From: an uncultured Butyricicoccus sp.
GTDB taxonomy: Bacteria; Bacillota; Clostridia; Oscillospirales; Butyricicoccaceae
DNA: 30,052 bases
Direction of reading: 5' to 3'
Assembly (NCBI GenBank): GCA_947575935.1
Contig: CANPPM010000002.1
Coordinates: forward strand, 1-30,052
The notes under the pieces: generated by a model
What the model saw: the letters and a program-made list of their open reading frames with translations, nothing else
What the model was told of the DNA's origin: nothing
Databases searched by the model: none
Made by a program: the position numbers and the translations under genes
Shown here: positions 1 to 7,740 of the stretch, piece by piece
Numbering within the stretch: the first letter of the stretch is position 1
Layout of the letters: every line of letters starts with the position of its first letter

Positions 1-683
1 CCTCAAACCCTTCCCGCGTCAAAACAGATTTCCAGCTGTCCTCCGCATCACCTGCAAGATCATTCCTTGCATGCTCGCCCGCCACGATCATCAACGGTGC
101 AATCGTCACCCGGCGCACCTGCCGCGCCCGCAGGCGGTCACAGATATACGCAATCCCAGGGAACCCCTCGACCGTACCAACATAAACGCGCTCTGCCCCC
201 AGCGCCCGAAACTGATTTTCTATTTCACTGTAAACCGCATTGGCAAAATGCGCGCTTCCGTGACCCATATAGACCCAGGCCTCGTCTGGAGCGCGGTCTG
301 GCAGGCACTGCAACAGTCCACGGCATAGCGTACGGCAATCCTCCGACCCAGCCAACAGCGGCTCGCCAATGATAAGACGGGGAATTTTTCTCCGATACGG
401 GCTCAGCTCACGGCACATTTTTTCATACTCCAACCCCGGCATAACATGCAGGCTCTGGCAGCACATCTCCTCATAGCCCGCTGCCGTCAATACCGCCGCC
501 AGTTCACCGGCGCCGGGAATATGCACCCCCTCCCGCCGTTCAATCCTTTCACGTACAACGGACGAAGTAAATGCCCGGTAAAAATCATGCTGCGGCGCGC
601 AGCCCGGCTTCGATCTGTGCAATCGACTGCCGCGCCTCCGGAACAGTGGCGCCAAAGCTGATCACCGCAAGCGCCTTTTTCAT
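1..683 (-). pseudogene. cbiK: Sirohydrochlorin cobaltochelatase CbiK, frameshifted, C-terminus beyond window
   Basis: CbiK inserts Co2+ into sirohydrochlorin, the committing step of the anaerobic cobalamin route. Translation from ATG at 683 (GGGAGG upstream) gives MKKALAVISFGATVPEAR, typical of the family, but hits a TGA at 585-587 after 32 residues. The family sequence resumes in another frame from about 590 leftwards (HDFYRAFTSSVV) and stays open to the window edge. The later part keeps the chelatase residues: MGHGSAHF (metal-ligand His), YVGTVEG (Glu) and VAGEHARND (second His). About 225 codons are visible against roughly 260 usual. It follows cbiC with only 1 base between them. The break could be a real null allele, a programmed shift (no slippery heptamer seen) or a sequencing error. 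Family identity is very sure; pseudogene status is moderately sure. Confidence 0.85.
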
Positions 684-684
684 C

Positions 685-1332
685 CTAAAATCCCTCCCTT
701 TTTATCAGCTGGTAAAGCAGGGCATTCACAATTGCAGCCGCTACATTCGAGCCGCCCTTTCGTCCGCGCGCAATGATATACGGCGTTTCACCGCCAAGGA
801 ACAGCTCCTTTGCCTCTTCCACGTTGACGAATCCGACCGGCACGCCGACCACCAGCGCAGGGCTGAGCGCGCCCTCCCGGATCATTTCATGCAGACGCAC
901 TAACGCTGTAGGCGCATTGCCGACAGCAAAAATCACCGCACCCTCAAGCTTGGCAGCACGCTCCATCGAAACAGAGGCCCGGGTCACGCCGCGCTGCGCC
1001 GCTTCCGCAGCAACCTCTGGGTCAGCCATATAGCATACCGCCTGACAGCCCAACTGCCGGAGCGCCGGTTTGCTGATGCCGGCAAGCGCCATGTTGGTAT
1101 CGGTTACAATTATTGCACCCGCCTGCAGCGCGCCTTGTGCGCGGCTGACCGCTTCGGGAGAAAACACCAGATTCTCTGCGTAATCAAAATCTGCCGTGGT
1201 ATGGATCACACGTTTGACGACCGCTTCCTCCTCTGGCGGAAAAGCGCGTGCCCCCAATTCCTTTGAGATGATAGCAAAGCTGCGTCTTTCGATCTCATCC
1301 GGCTTGAAAAAAAAGCCGCTGTTTGTCTCCAC
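685..1332 (-). CDS. cbiC: Cobalt-precorrin-8 methylmutase CbiC
   Basis: CbiC moves the methyl group from C-11 to C-12, turning cobalt-precorrin-8 into cobyrinate. The protein is 215 residues, the usual family length. The catalytic His lies in VIHTTADFDYAEN at about residue 44, and GVPVGFVNVEEAKE near the C-terminus is typical of the family. I chose the GTG at 1332 as start because AAAGGGG lies 7 bases upstream and homologues start close to this point; an open frame runs further upstream but overlaps cbiP. The cbiP stop is 4 bases upstream and cbiK begins 1 base downstream, so this is an operon gene. Nothing is missing. Confidence 0.93.
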   Translation of the reverse strand: METNSGFFFKPDEIERRSFAIISKELGARAFPPEEEAVVKRVIHTTADFDYAENLVFSPEAVSRAQGALQAGAIIVTDTNMALAGISKPALRQLGCQAVCYMADPEVAAEAAQRGVTRASVSMERAAKLEGAVIFAVGNAPTALVRLHEMIREGALSPALVVGVPVGFVNVEEAKELFLGGETPYIIARGRKGGSNVAAAIVNALLYQLIKREGF

Positions 1333-1336
1333 CGTA

Positions 1337-2836
1337 CTACCCCTTTCGCTCCAAAATCCTATAAATGTACTCCATATCGAGTGCGCCGCGCACAATTTCG
1401 GCCAGCCGGCCGTACTGCGCCTCCCGATCCTGTGCCGGGTCAACCTGCACGGGATCCAGCGTCAGGCCGCGCCGCGCCGCAAGCAGCCCTGTTAACCGCT
1501 CTGCCAGATCCGCCTGATCAAAGACGCCATGCTGATACGTGCCAAATACATGGCCGCTGACACATCCATCCAAAACTGGCCCGCCGCTGCGATACAGCTT
1601 CTGAAACGGCTGCGCGCCGCACGACAGCACGGTCTCCCCCATATGGATTTCATAACCTTGCGTTTTAGCCCCCGAAAGTCCGCAGAAAAAACCGGACTGT
1701 GGAAGCAACTCCCCCCTCGCCTGCATGGTCAGCTTTTCACCACGGAAAACGGTTTCTACCGGAAGCAGCCCCAAGCCGCGCATCTCGCCGCCGCCCTCGT
1801 GCCCTTCCGGGTCATGCAGCCGCTGTCCCAGCATTTGGTAACCGCCGCAAATACCTACAACCGGCGTCCCGCCCGCATGCAGCTGCATAATTTTCGCTTC
1901 CATGCCGCTTTCCCGCAGCCATCGGAGGTCTGCAAGCGTCGATTTTGTACCGGGAAGAACGACCAGATCCGCACACCCCAATTGGCTTGGACGTGATACA
2001 TAGCGTACCCCCACCCCTGGAATACGCGAAAAAACATTAAAATCTGTGAAATTAGACAAATGCGGCAGCCGGATAACCACAATATCCAGCAGACCTTCCG
2101 CCGCCCGCACATCTAATCGCTCAGACAGGCTGTCCTCCTCATCCAGGTCAAGCGACGCATAAGGCACGACCCCCAATACAGGCTTCCCAGTCAGCTCCTC
2201 CAACCTCGTCAGGCCCGGGCGGAGAATCTCCAGATCACCACGAAATTTATTGATAATCAGCCCTCGGATCCTTGCCTGTTCGCCAGGCTCCAACAGCTTG
2301 ACCGTTCCATACAGAGACGCAAACACACCGCCCCGGTCGATATCCCCAACCAGCACAACCGGAGCATCCACCATCTCCGCAAGACCCATGTTGACAAAAT
2401 CGCCCCGTTTCAGGTTAATCTCCGCCGGACTGCCCGCCCCCTCAATCACAATCACATCATACTCGGCCGCGAGGCTGTGAAACGCCTCCCAGACGACTGG
2501 CCGGAGCGCCTGCCTTTCCGCCCAATATTCCCATGCGGACCGGTTTCCGGTCACCCGCCCATTCACGATTACCTGAGAACCAGTATCACTGGCCGGCTTA
2601 AGCAAAATGGGATTCATACGCACATCAGGCAAGATCCCTGCCGCCTCAGCCTGCATCGCCTGTGCACGTCCCATTTCCAGCCCGTCCGCCGTAACAAACG
2701 AGTTCAGCGCCATGTTCTGTGCCTTAAAAGGGGCGGCCCGATAACCGTCCTGCCGAAAAATCCGGCAGAGTGCAGCAGCCATCACACTTTTGCCCGCGTT
2801 AGAGCATGTGCCCTGCACCATAATCGTCTTTGCCAT
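1337..2836 (-). CDS. cbiP: Cobyric acid synthase CbiP (glutamine-hydrolysing)
   Basis: CbiP amidates side chains b, d, e and g of adenosylcobyrinate a,c-diamide using glutamine and ATP. The 499-residue protein has an N-terminal synthetase domain with the P-loop variant GTCSNAGKS (residues 9-17) and conserved segments KAQNMALNSF and GDIDRGGVFAS. The C-terminal class I glutamine amidotransferase domain has nucleophile Cys330 in GICGGYQMLG and His436 in GTYQHGVFD. The length is typical. The start has GGGAGG 7 bases upstream, and the gene overlaps the end of cobD by 38 bases. Its substrate comes from CbiA (same operon) and its product goes to CbiB. Confidence 0.96.
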   Translation of the reverse strand: MAKTIMVQGTCSNAGKSVMAAALCRIFRQDGYRAAPFKAQNMALNSFVTADGLEMGRAQAMQAEAAGILPDVRMNPILLKPASDTGSQVIVNGRVTGNRSAWEYWAERQALRPVVWEAFHSLAAEYDVIVIEGAGSPAEINLKRGDFVNMGLAEMVDAPVVLVGDIDRGGVFASLYGTVKLLEPGEQARIRGLIINKFRGDLEILRPGLTRLEELTGKPVLGVVPYASLDLDEEDSLSERLDVRAAEGLLDIVVIRLPHLSNFTDFNVFSRIPGVGVRYVSRPSQLGCADLVVLPGTKSTLADLRWLRESGMEAKIMQLHAGGTPVVGICGGYQMLGQRLHDPEGHEGGGEMRGLGLLPVETVFRGEKLTMQARGELLPQSGFFCGLSGAKTQGYEIHMGETVLSCGAQPFQKLYRSGGPVLDGCVSGHVFGTYQHGVFDQADLAERLTGLLAARRGLTLDPVQVDPAQDREAQYGRLAEIVRGALDMEYIYRILERKG

Positions 2837-3893
2837 GCAGCACCTCCCAAAGAGTATTTAAAAGCTGTTCGTTTTCCATATGCTTCCGTACCGCTGCGCG
2901 ATACCAGCCCGGCCCCAGGCCGCGAAAGGCTGCACAATCCCTCAGCAGGATTCCATGCGGCAGAAGCCGCTCCGAAAGCCTGTGCTCCTCCGACCGGAAT
3001 AATACAAAGTTCGCCTGCCCCGGACATACCCAAAGACCACAGCGCTGCAGCCCCTCCGCCAGGAAAGCCCGTTCCCGGGCGGAAACACACACCGTTTCCC
3101 GGACAAATCCACCGCACAAAAGCGCCGCCGTACCGGCTTTCTGCGCCAGATAAGAGACATTCCACGGCTGTCCGGCAGCCCGCAGCGCTCGGATCAGGCT
3201 TGTGTCCTGCGTCATGCACCAGCCCAGCCGCACCCCTGCCAGCGCATATAATTTGGTGAATGCGCGGACAACCACCAGACGCTCGTACCGGTCCAACCAA
3301 CGCCGCATGGAGCGCGCCCCATCGTCCGCAAGAAAGCCGCTGAAACATTCGTCAACAACCAGCCATGCGCCAATTTCTGCACACCGTGCCGCTATACGGT
3401 CAAATAATTCGGATCCAATGACCTGCCCGGTTGGATTGTTCGGCGAACACAGGAGCACCGCTTCGATTTCCCCCGTCAACTCGCTTAAAATACGCCCGGT
3501 TACCGCAAAATCCTCCCCGCTCCGCAGCACGTGAAACCGGCAGTCACAGCCGTTGCTGCGCAGCGCCCGCTCGTACTCTGAAAAGCTGGGCGCGGTCAAC
3601 AGCGCAGCTCCAGGCCGCAGGACTGCCGCCAGCCGGTCGAAAATCTCTGCCGCGCCATTCCCGCAAAAAATCTGTTCTGGGGACAACCTCCACCGTGCCG
3701 CCAGCTGCTCGGACAACTCCCGGCATAGGGGGTCGGGATAGCGCTCGCATTCCCCCACCGCCTGATGCAACGCCGCACGTACCAGCGCCGGCATCCCCAA
3801 CGGATTTAAGCTCGCAGAGAAATCCAACAACGGCTTCCCCGGAAAACGGCGGGCATATCCGGTCAGATCTCCGCCGTGTGCAAGGGCTTCCAT
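2799..3893 (-). CDS. cobD: Threonine-phosphate decarboxylase CobD (PLP enzyme)
   Basis: CobD decarboxylates L-threonine O-3-phosphate to (R)-1-amino-2-propanol phosphate, the linker that CbiB attaches. The protein (364 residues) is a fold-type I aminotransferase: PNNPTG at 151-156, Asp181 in VVDECF, and the PLP lysine Lys214 in AFTKLYALAGVRLGW. MEALAHGGDL at the N-terminus matches the AHGG opening of CobD proteins, which fixes the start at 3893; GGATGGGG lies just upstream. The frame is open a further 34 codons, but that part has no family resemblance. A 122-base spacer separates it from cbiB, the longest gap inside the operon. Its 3' end overlaps cbiP by 38 bases. Confidence 0.93.
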   Translation of the reverse strand: MEALAHGGDLTGYARRFPGKPLLDFSASLNPLGMPALVRAALHQAVGECERYPDPLCRELSEQLAARWRLSPEQIFCGNGAAEIFDRLAAVLRPGAALLTAPSFSEYERALRSNGCDCRFHVLRSGEDFAVTGRILSELTGEIEAVLLCSPNNPTGQVIGSELFDRIAARCAEIGAWLVVDECFSGFLADDGARSMRRWLDRYERLVVVRAFTKLYALAGVRLGWCMTQDTSLIRALRAAGQPWNVSYLAQKAGTAALLCGGFVRETVCVSARERAFLAEGLQRCGLWVCPGQANFVLFRSEEHRLSERLLPHGILLRDCAAFRGLGPGWYRAAVRKHMENEQLLNTLWEVLHGKDDYGAGHML

Positions 3894-4015
3894 TTCCACC
3901 CCATCCTTTCTTTTCATGCATCTATGCGGCAGGCATCTCGCTTGGGCAGGCAGAGGCCATCCCTCCTGCATGCAATTTCCGAAAACCTGTTTCATATCCA
4001 GACAGGGACAACAGC

Positions 4016-5014
4016 CTATCCGACAGCACTTGGGAAGATCCGGAGCAGCTCCTGCACACAGCCGGCGGCCAAAAGCCGCGTGAGCATCCCCAGCCCAAGC
4101 GCCAGTATAGAAGCCAGGCGCATCATCCGTACAGTACGTCCAATGTCAGCCGCCTCGACGGAACGGTCTGCATCCCCCATAGGGGCTTTTTTCACTGTTT
4201 TTCCGAAATACACGGCATCCCCACCCAGCTGCACACCGAGCGCGCCCGCCACAGCCGATTCGGTCTGACCGGCGTTCGGGCTCTTGTGAAGGCTGCGGTC
4301 GCGTATCCAGATCCGCAGCGCCCCCCTGCCGTCCAGCCCGGACAGACCTGCCGCCGCAATTAACAGCAGTGCGGAGATCCTCGCCGGAAGCAGATTTACC
4401 AAATCATCCATCTTCGCAGAAAACTTTCCGAAAAATTCATATTTTTCGTTATGATACCCAACCATTGAATCCAATGTATTCACCGCCTTATACCACATGC
4501 CAAGCGGCGCGCCCCCCAGCAGCAGGAAAAAAAGAGGCGCGACAACACCGTCGGTTGTATTCTCTGCAATCGTTTCTACCGCGGCCTTCAATACCTCCTC
4601 CTGTGAAAGCGCCGAGGTATCACGCCCCACATACCAACCGACCGCTTCACGCCCGGCTGCAAGCGACCTGCACAGCGCCTGCTCAACATGCGCGCCCGCC
4701 CTGCACAAACTGCGCCGCGCAAGAATCAGCCCGCACAAAACGCTCTCTGCGGCCAGGCGCAGCCATGGAGAAACCCTTTCCAGCACCGTCAAAAAAACCG
4801 CCGTCACGCCAAAGCTTGTGCCCGTCACACACAGCCAGAGCAGAACGCCTGCAACTACTTCGGCGCGCGGCCCCGACGGGAAAATCCGCCGCAGATGCTT
4901 TTCCAGCCAGGAAATGAGCGTACCGACCGCACAAACCGGATGCCACAGCCATTCCGGATCTCCAAAAAGCGTATCTAGTAAAAAACCGCCTGCCGCCAAT
5001 ATCAAAAAGCGCAT
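4016..5014 (-). CDS. cbiB: Adenosylcobinamide-phosphate synthase CbiB (membrane protein)
   Basis: CbiB condenses adenosylcobyrate with aminopropanol phosphate at the inner face of the membrane. The 332-residue protein is strongly hydrophobic with several membrane segments (first at residues 3-17, others around 52-77, 85-100 and near the C-terminus). It carries the family signatures GDPEWLWHPV (18-27) and ETIAENTTDGVVAP (147-160), followed by GMWYKAVNTLDSMVGY and KSPNAGQTESAVAGALGVQL. GGAGGGCATGC precedes the ATG at 5014. CobD, which makes its co-substrate, is encoded next door, and the CobU-like gene ends 20 bases upstream. Confidence 0.95.
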   Translation of the reverse strand: MRFLILAAGGFLLDTLFGDPEWLWHPVCAVGTLISWLEKHLRRIFPSGPRAEVVAGVLLWLCVTGTSFGVTAVFLTVLERVSPWLRLAAESVLCGLILARRSLCRAGAHVEQALCRSLAAGREAVGWYVGRDTSALSQEEVLKAAVETIAENTTDGVVAPLFFLLLGGAPLGMWYKAVNTLDSMVGYHNEKYEFFGKFSAKMDDLVNLLPARISALLLIAAAGLSGLDGRGALRIWIRDRSLHKSPNAGQTESAVAGALGVQLGGDAVYFGKTVKKAPMGDADRSVEAADIGRTVRMMRLASILALGLGMLTRLLAAGCVQELLRIFPSAVG

Positions 5015-5034
5015 GCATGCCCTCCAAAGTTACG

Positions 5035-5352
5035 TTATTTGATCCTCTGCGGAATCCCTGCCCATATCCGATACACCGCGTCAGCTTTTGCTGCAAGCGC
5101 ACAGCACAGCCGCCCGGTCTCCTCCCGCCAACGCTCCTCCGCCGGATCTTCCGGCACAATGCCGCAGCCAATCTCATCACAGGTGACAACCCTCCCCAGC
5201 AGCCCCGGCAGAAGGGACTGCGGGGTACGGCCCGCTTTCAGCGCTTCCCGTACCAATCGCTGCAGTCCTATAACCGGCTGCAGTTCCGGATACCGGGTCC
5301 GTGCAAAATGGGCCTTCCCCTGGCAGGCCCCTCCAACAATCAAAACCGTCAT
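5035..5352 (-). CDS. Short CobU-like P-loop protein
   Basis: A 105-residue protein that resembles the two ends of CobU but lacks its middle. The N-terminus MTVLIVGGACQGKAHFA is a CobU-type P-loop in which the usual Ser/Thr after Lys is Ala. The C-terminal half (VTCDEIGCGIVPEDPAE, then WREETGRLCCALAAKAD and AGIPQRIK) closely follows the NEVG-GIVP region of classical CobU. The His-containing segment that carries the guanylyl group in CobU is absent. Full-length CobU lies two genes upstream, so this is a second, reduced homologue. Its function is unknown; an accessory or regulatory role in cobinamide handling is a guess. The start is set by an ATGA overlap with cobS and a GGAGGG site; it ends 20 bases before cbiB. 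Confidence 0.8.
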   Translation of the reverse strand: MTVLIVGGACQGKAHFARTRYPELQPVIGLQRLVREALKAGRTPQSLLPGLLGRVVTCDEIGCGIVPEDPAEERWREETGRLCCALAAKADAVYRIWAGIPQRIK

Positions 5353-6140
5353 CCCATCAGCCCTCCCCATGCCGCAAACAACAGCGCAAGCAGCTCAGCA
5401 ACGGAAATGTAAAATCCGGCTAAATCACCGGTAACGCCTCCAAAGCAGCGCAGGCACAGCCGCCTATGCCGCGCGCCCCACAGCAGCAGCGCAGACAGGA
5501 AAAGCGCCATCCAGCCGGCCGTCCTAAGATCCCGCTGCCGCCCCTGCAGCAGCAGCCAGCCCGCAGTCAGGCCCCACACCGCAGCCAGCACCCTTGCTGC
5601 AACCGTCTTGTCGCTGCCCTCCGCAAACAGATACGCAAGACCGGAAGACTTCGCGCAGGGCAGCCTGACAATCCGTCGCCCGCCGCCTGCACGGGAAAGA
5701 ACAAACCCCGCCGCTGCTAACGGCAAAAATGCCGGTTCCCGGTAGATCTGTGCAAAGCAGGCGATTTCCGCCAGCAAAAACGCCGCCAGCCAGAGTACGC
5801 CAAATGCTCCAATATGGGGATCCTTTAAAATTTCCAGCCGTTTTTCCTGCGTTCCATAGGAGCACATTGCATCGCAGGTATCTGCAAATCCGTCCAGATG
5901 AATTCCGCCGGTGACAGCTATGGGCAACAACGCCGCAAACACCGCATAAAATAAAAGATCCGCCCCCCATGCCCGGCATAGCCAGAACCAAAACAGCTCT
6001 AATCCCCCAACCAGCGCCCCAACCAGCGGCAGGAAGCAAAGCGCCCATCGCATTGTTTTTTTCTCCCAGGGCGTCTGCGGCATAGGGATCGCAGAATAGA
6101 GCGAAAACGCCACACAAAAGCCGCTCCAAACCGATTTCAT
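5349..6140 (-). CDS. cobS: Adenosylcobinamide-GDP ribazoletransferase CobS
   Basis: CobS joins adenosylcobinamide-GDP with alpha-ribazole (or its phosphate), the final nucleotide-loop assembly step, in the membrane. The 263-residue protein is polytopic, with the family motif HLDGFADTCDA at 81-91 (Asp residues bind Mg2+) followed by KDPHIGAFG. I chose ATG 6140 because it overlaps the cobU stop as ATGA and a GGGGGGAAAA site precedes it; the frame extends 8 codons further upstream without family similarity. The 3' end overlaps the CobU-like gene, also as ATGA. Order cobT-cobU-cobS keeps the three lower-loop enzymes together. Confidence 0.94.
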   Translation of the reverse strand: MKSVWSGFCVAFSLYSAIPMPQTPWEKKTMRWALCFLPLVGALVGGLELFWFWLCRAWGADLLFYAVFAALLPIAVTGGIHLDGFADTCDAMCSYGTQEKRLEILKDPHIGAFGVLWLAAFLLAEIACFAQIYREPAFLPLAAAGFVLSRAGGGRRIVRLPCAKSSGLAYLFAEGSDKTVAARVLAAVWGLTAGWLLLQGRQRDLRTAGWMALFLSALLLWGARHRRLCLRCFGGVTGDLAGFYISVAELLALLFAAWGGLMG

Positions 6141-6667
6141 CCGTTTTCCCCCCCTATCCGGCATAAAATACCGCAGACTGATTCATAAACCGCGCCAGCC
6201 CGCACGGCAATCTCCTGATTAACCGCAGCCAACGCCCGAAGATACTGCATGGTCTGCTCCGAATAGATCCGCCCATCCGAAAAAACCTCGTTTGTAACCA
6301 CAACCAGCGTTTCACATCGCTCCTCCAGCGACAGCACGCCCTTGACTGCCGCCTGCACCGCCGCCTGCCCGGCTCCCTCGGGTGAAAACATTTCGTTTGC
6401 GAGCAGATTGGACAGACATTCAAGCAGAATACCGCGAAACGGGCGTTCCGGCACGAAATGGGCAAGATCGGTATACCGCTCTGCAGTCTCAAACCCTTTT
6501 CCCCTTCTCAGCGCACGATGGCGGGCAATCCGCTTCTGCGCCGCTTCCCCAAAGGGCTGCATGGCAGCGACGTACAAACGTTCCCCCGCCGGAACCGCCT
6601 GACAGAGCAGACGTTCCGCATGCTCCGACTTTCCGGAGGCCGCGCCCCCTGCAACGATGATCAGCAT
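6137..6667 (-). CDS. cobU: Adenosylcobinamide kinase / adenosylcobinamide-phosphate guanylyltransferase CobU
   Basis: CobU phosphorylates adenosylcobinamide and transfers GMP to it, giving adenosylcobinamide-GDP for CobS. The 176-residue protein has the P-loop GGAASGKS (7-14), the guanylylated-histidine region RIARHRALRRGKGFE with His50, and the conserved NEV in VVTNEVFSDGRIYSE. The NEVFSDG form, not NEVGxGIVP, is a variant I associate with clostridial CobU from memory; the other form is in the short homologue two genes downstream. The length is normal for CobU. The start ATG at 6667 follows GGGGGAACCTG. It lies 14 bases after cobT and overlaps cobS by ATGA. Confidence 0.94.
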   Translation of the reverse strand: MLIIVAGGAASGKSEHAERLLCQAVPAGERLYVAAMQPFGEAAQKRIARHRALRRGKGFETAERYTDLAHFVPERPFRGILLECLSNLLANEMFSPEGAGQAAVQAAVKGVLSLEERCETLVVVTNEVFSDGRIYSEQTMQYLRALAAVNQEIAVRAGAVYESVCGILCRIGGENG

Positions 6668-6681
6668 CAGGTTCCCCCACC

Positions 6682-7740
6682 TTATGACAATGGTTGATAC
6701 GCTTCGATGCCGGCGTCATCGAAACTGATCATCCCCCTGTAAACAGCCAACGCCAGATCAAGCAGGCCCACTGCAGCCACAGCCCCCGTGCCCTCTCCCA
6801 AGCGCATACCCGCCGTCAAAAACGGCGCCGCGCCCAGCTCATCCAGCAACAATTTTCCTGCCGGTTCTGCCGACTGATGTGACGGCAATATGTATCCTTT
6901 TGCCGGGGGGCAAAGCCGGACCGCCGCCAGCGCTGCAGCCGCAGCAATCACACCGTCCATCACGACTGGCACGCCGCAAAAAGCGCCCCCCAAATACAGC
7001 CCCGCCATACCGGCAAGATCCAGGCCGCCAACTTTGGAAAGTATATCCACCGGATCCGCAGGATCCGGCCGGTTCTTAGCAACCGCCCTGCGAACCGCCT
7101 CGGTCTTCCGCGCGAGTCCCTCGCTTGACAGACCCGCGCCGCGCCCGGTCACGCGCTCCGGCGGAAGCCCCAACAGTACCGCGCTGACGGCGGCGGCACT
7201 CGTCGTATTGCCAATGCCCATCTCCCCCGCACAAAGAAGCTTATGCCCGCTCTGCACACACATCAGCGCCATCTCCATACCGGTTTCTATGGCCCGGATA
7301 CAGGTTTCCCGCGTCATAGCTGGCCCCTTGGTGAAATCGTCCGTACCGCGCATCAGCTTCCGGCAGACAATCCGCCCGCCCTGTACCTCATTTGCAACGC
7401 CGATATCAACCGGAACAACGTCTATGCCCAACTGCGCCGCCATCAGGCATACCGCGCTTTTTCCAGCATCCATATTTTGGGTAACAGCCGCTGTGACCTC
7501 CTGCCCGCACTGTGTGACACCCTGCGCAACTACCCCGTTATCCGCACAAAAGACCACCACTGCCCGCCGGTCAATCTCTGGGATCAGGGTACGCTGAATC
7601 CCGGCGAGGCGAACGACCGCCTCCCCCAGCTTCCCCAAGCTGCCCAGCGGGATTGCAAGGCCCTGCAGACGGCCCGCCGCCGCCTGCATGCTCTCTTCAC
7701 ACAAAGGCTGAATCGCCTGAATAACCTGCATTAGTTCCAT
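6682..7740 (-). CDS. cobT: Nicotinate-nucleotide:dimethylbenzimidazole phosphoribosyltransferase CobT
   Basis: CobT activates the lower-ligand base by transferring phosphoribose from nicotinate mononucleotide, giving alpha-ribazole phosphate. The 352-residue protein has the family segments PLGSLGKLGE (31-40), GEMGIGNTTSAAA from 172, LPSHQSAEPAG, and the catalytic Glu316 in GMRLGEGTGA. The start at 7740 has GAGGGG 7 bases upstream and overlaps the cbiA stop by 10 bases; the frame is open 40 codons further upstream, but those lie in the cbiA coding region. No DMB synthesis gene (bluB or bza) is seen nearby, so the base is made elsewhere, taken up, or is not DMB. Confidence 0.95.
   Translation of the reverse strand: MELMQVIQAIQPLCEESMQAAAGRLQGLAIPLGSLGKLGEAVVRLAGIQRTLIPEIDRRAVVVFCADNGVVAQGVTQCGQEVTAAVTQNMDAGKSAVCLMAAQLGIDVVPVDIGVANEVQGGRIVCRKLMRGTDDFTKGPAMTRETCIRAIETGMEMALMCVQSGHKLLCAGEMGIGNTTSAAAVSAVLLGLPPERVTGRGAGLSSEGLARKTEAVRRAVAKNRPDPADPVDILSKVGGLDLAGMAGLYLGGAFCGVPVVMDGVIAAAAALAAVRLCPPAKGYILPSHQSAEPAGKLLLDELGAAPFLTAGMRLGEGTGAVAAVGLLDLALAVYRGMISFDDAGIEAYQPLS

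Noticed and set aside
3922..3960. A 12-codon minus-strand frame with AGGAGGG in the cobD-cbiB spacer
   Set aside because: The Shine-Dalgarno-like bases directly abut the ATG, which is too close for initiation; no known leader peptide resembles it.
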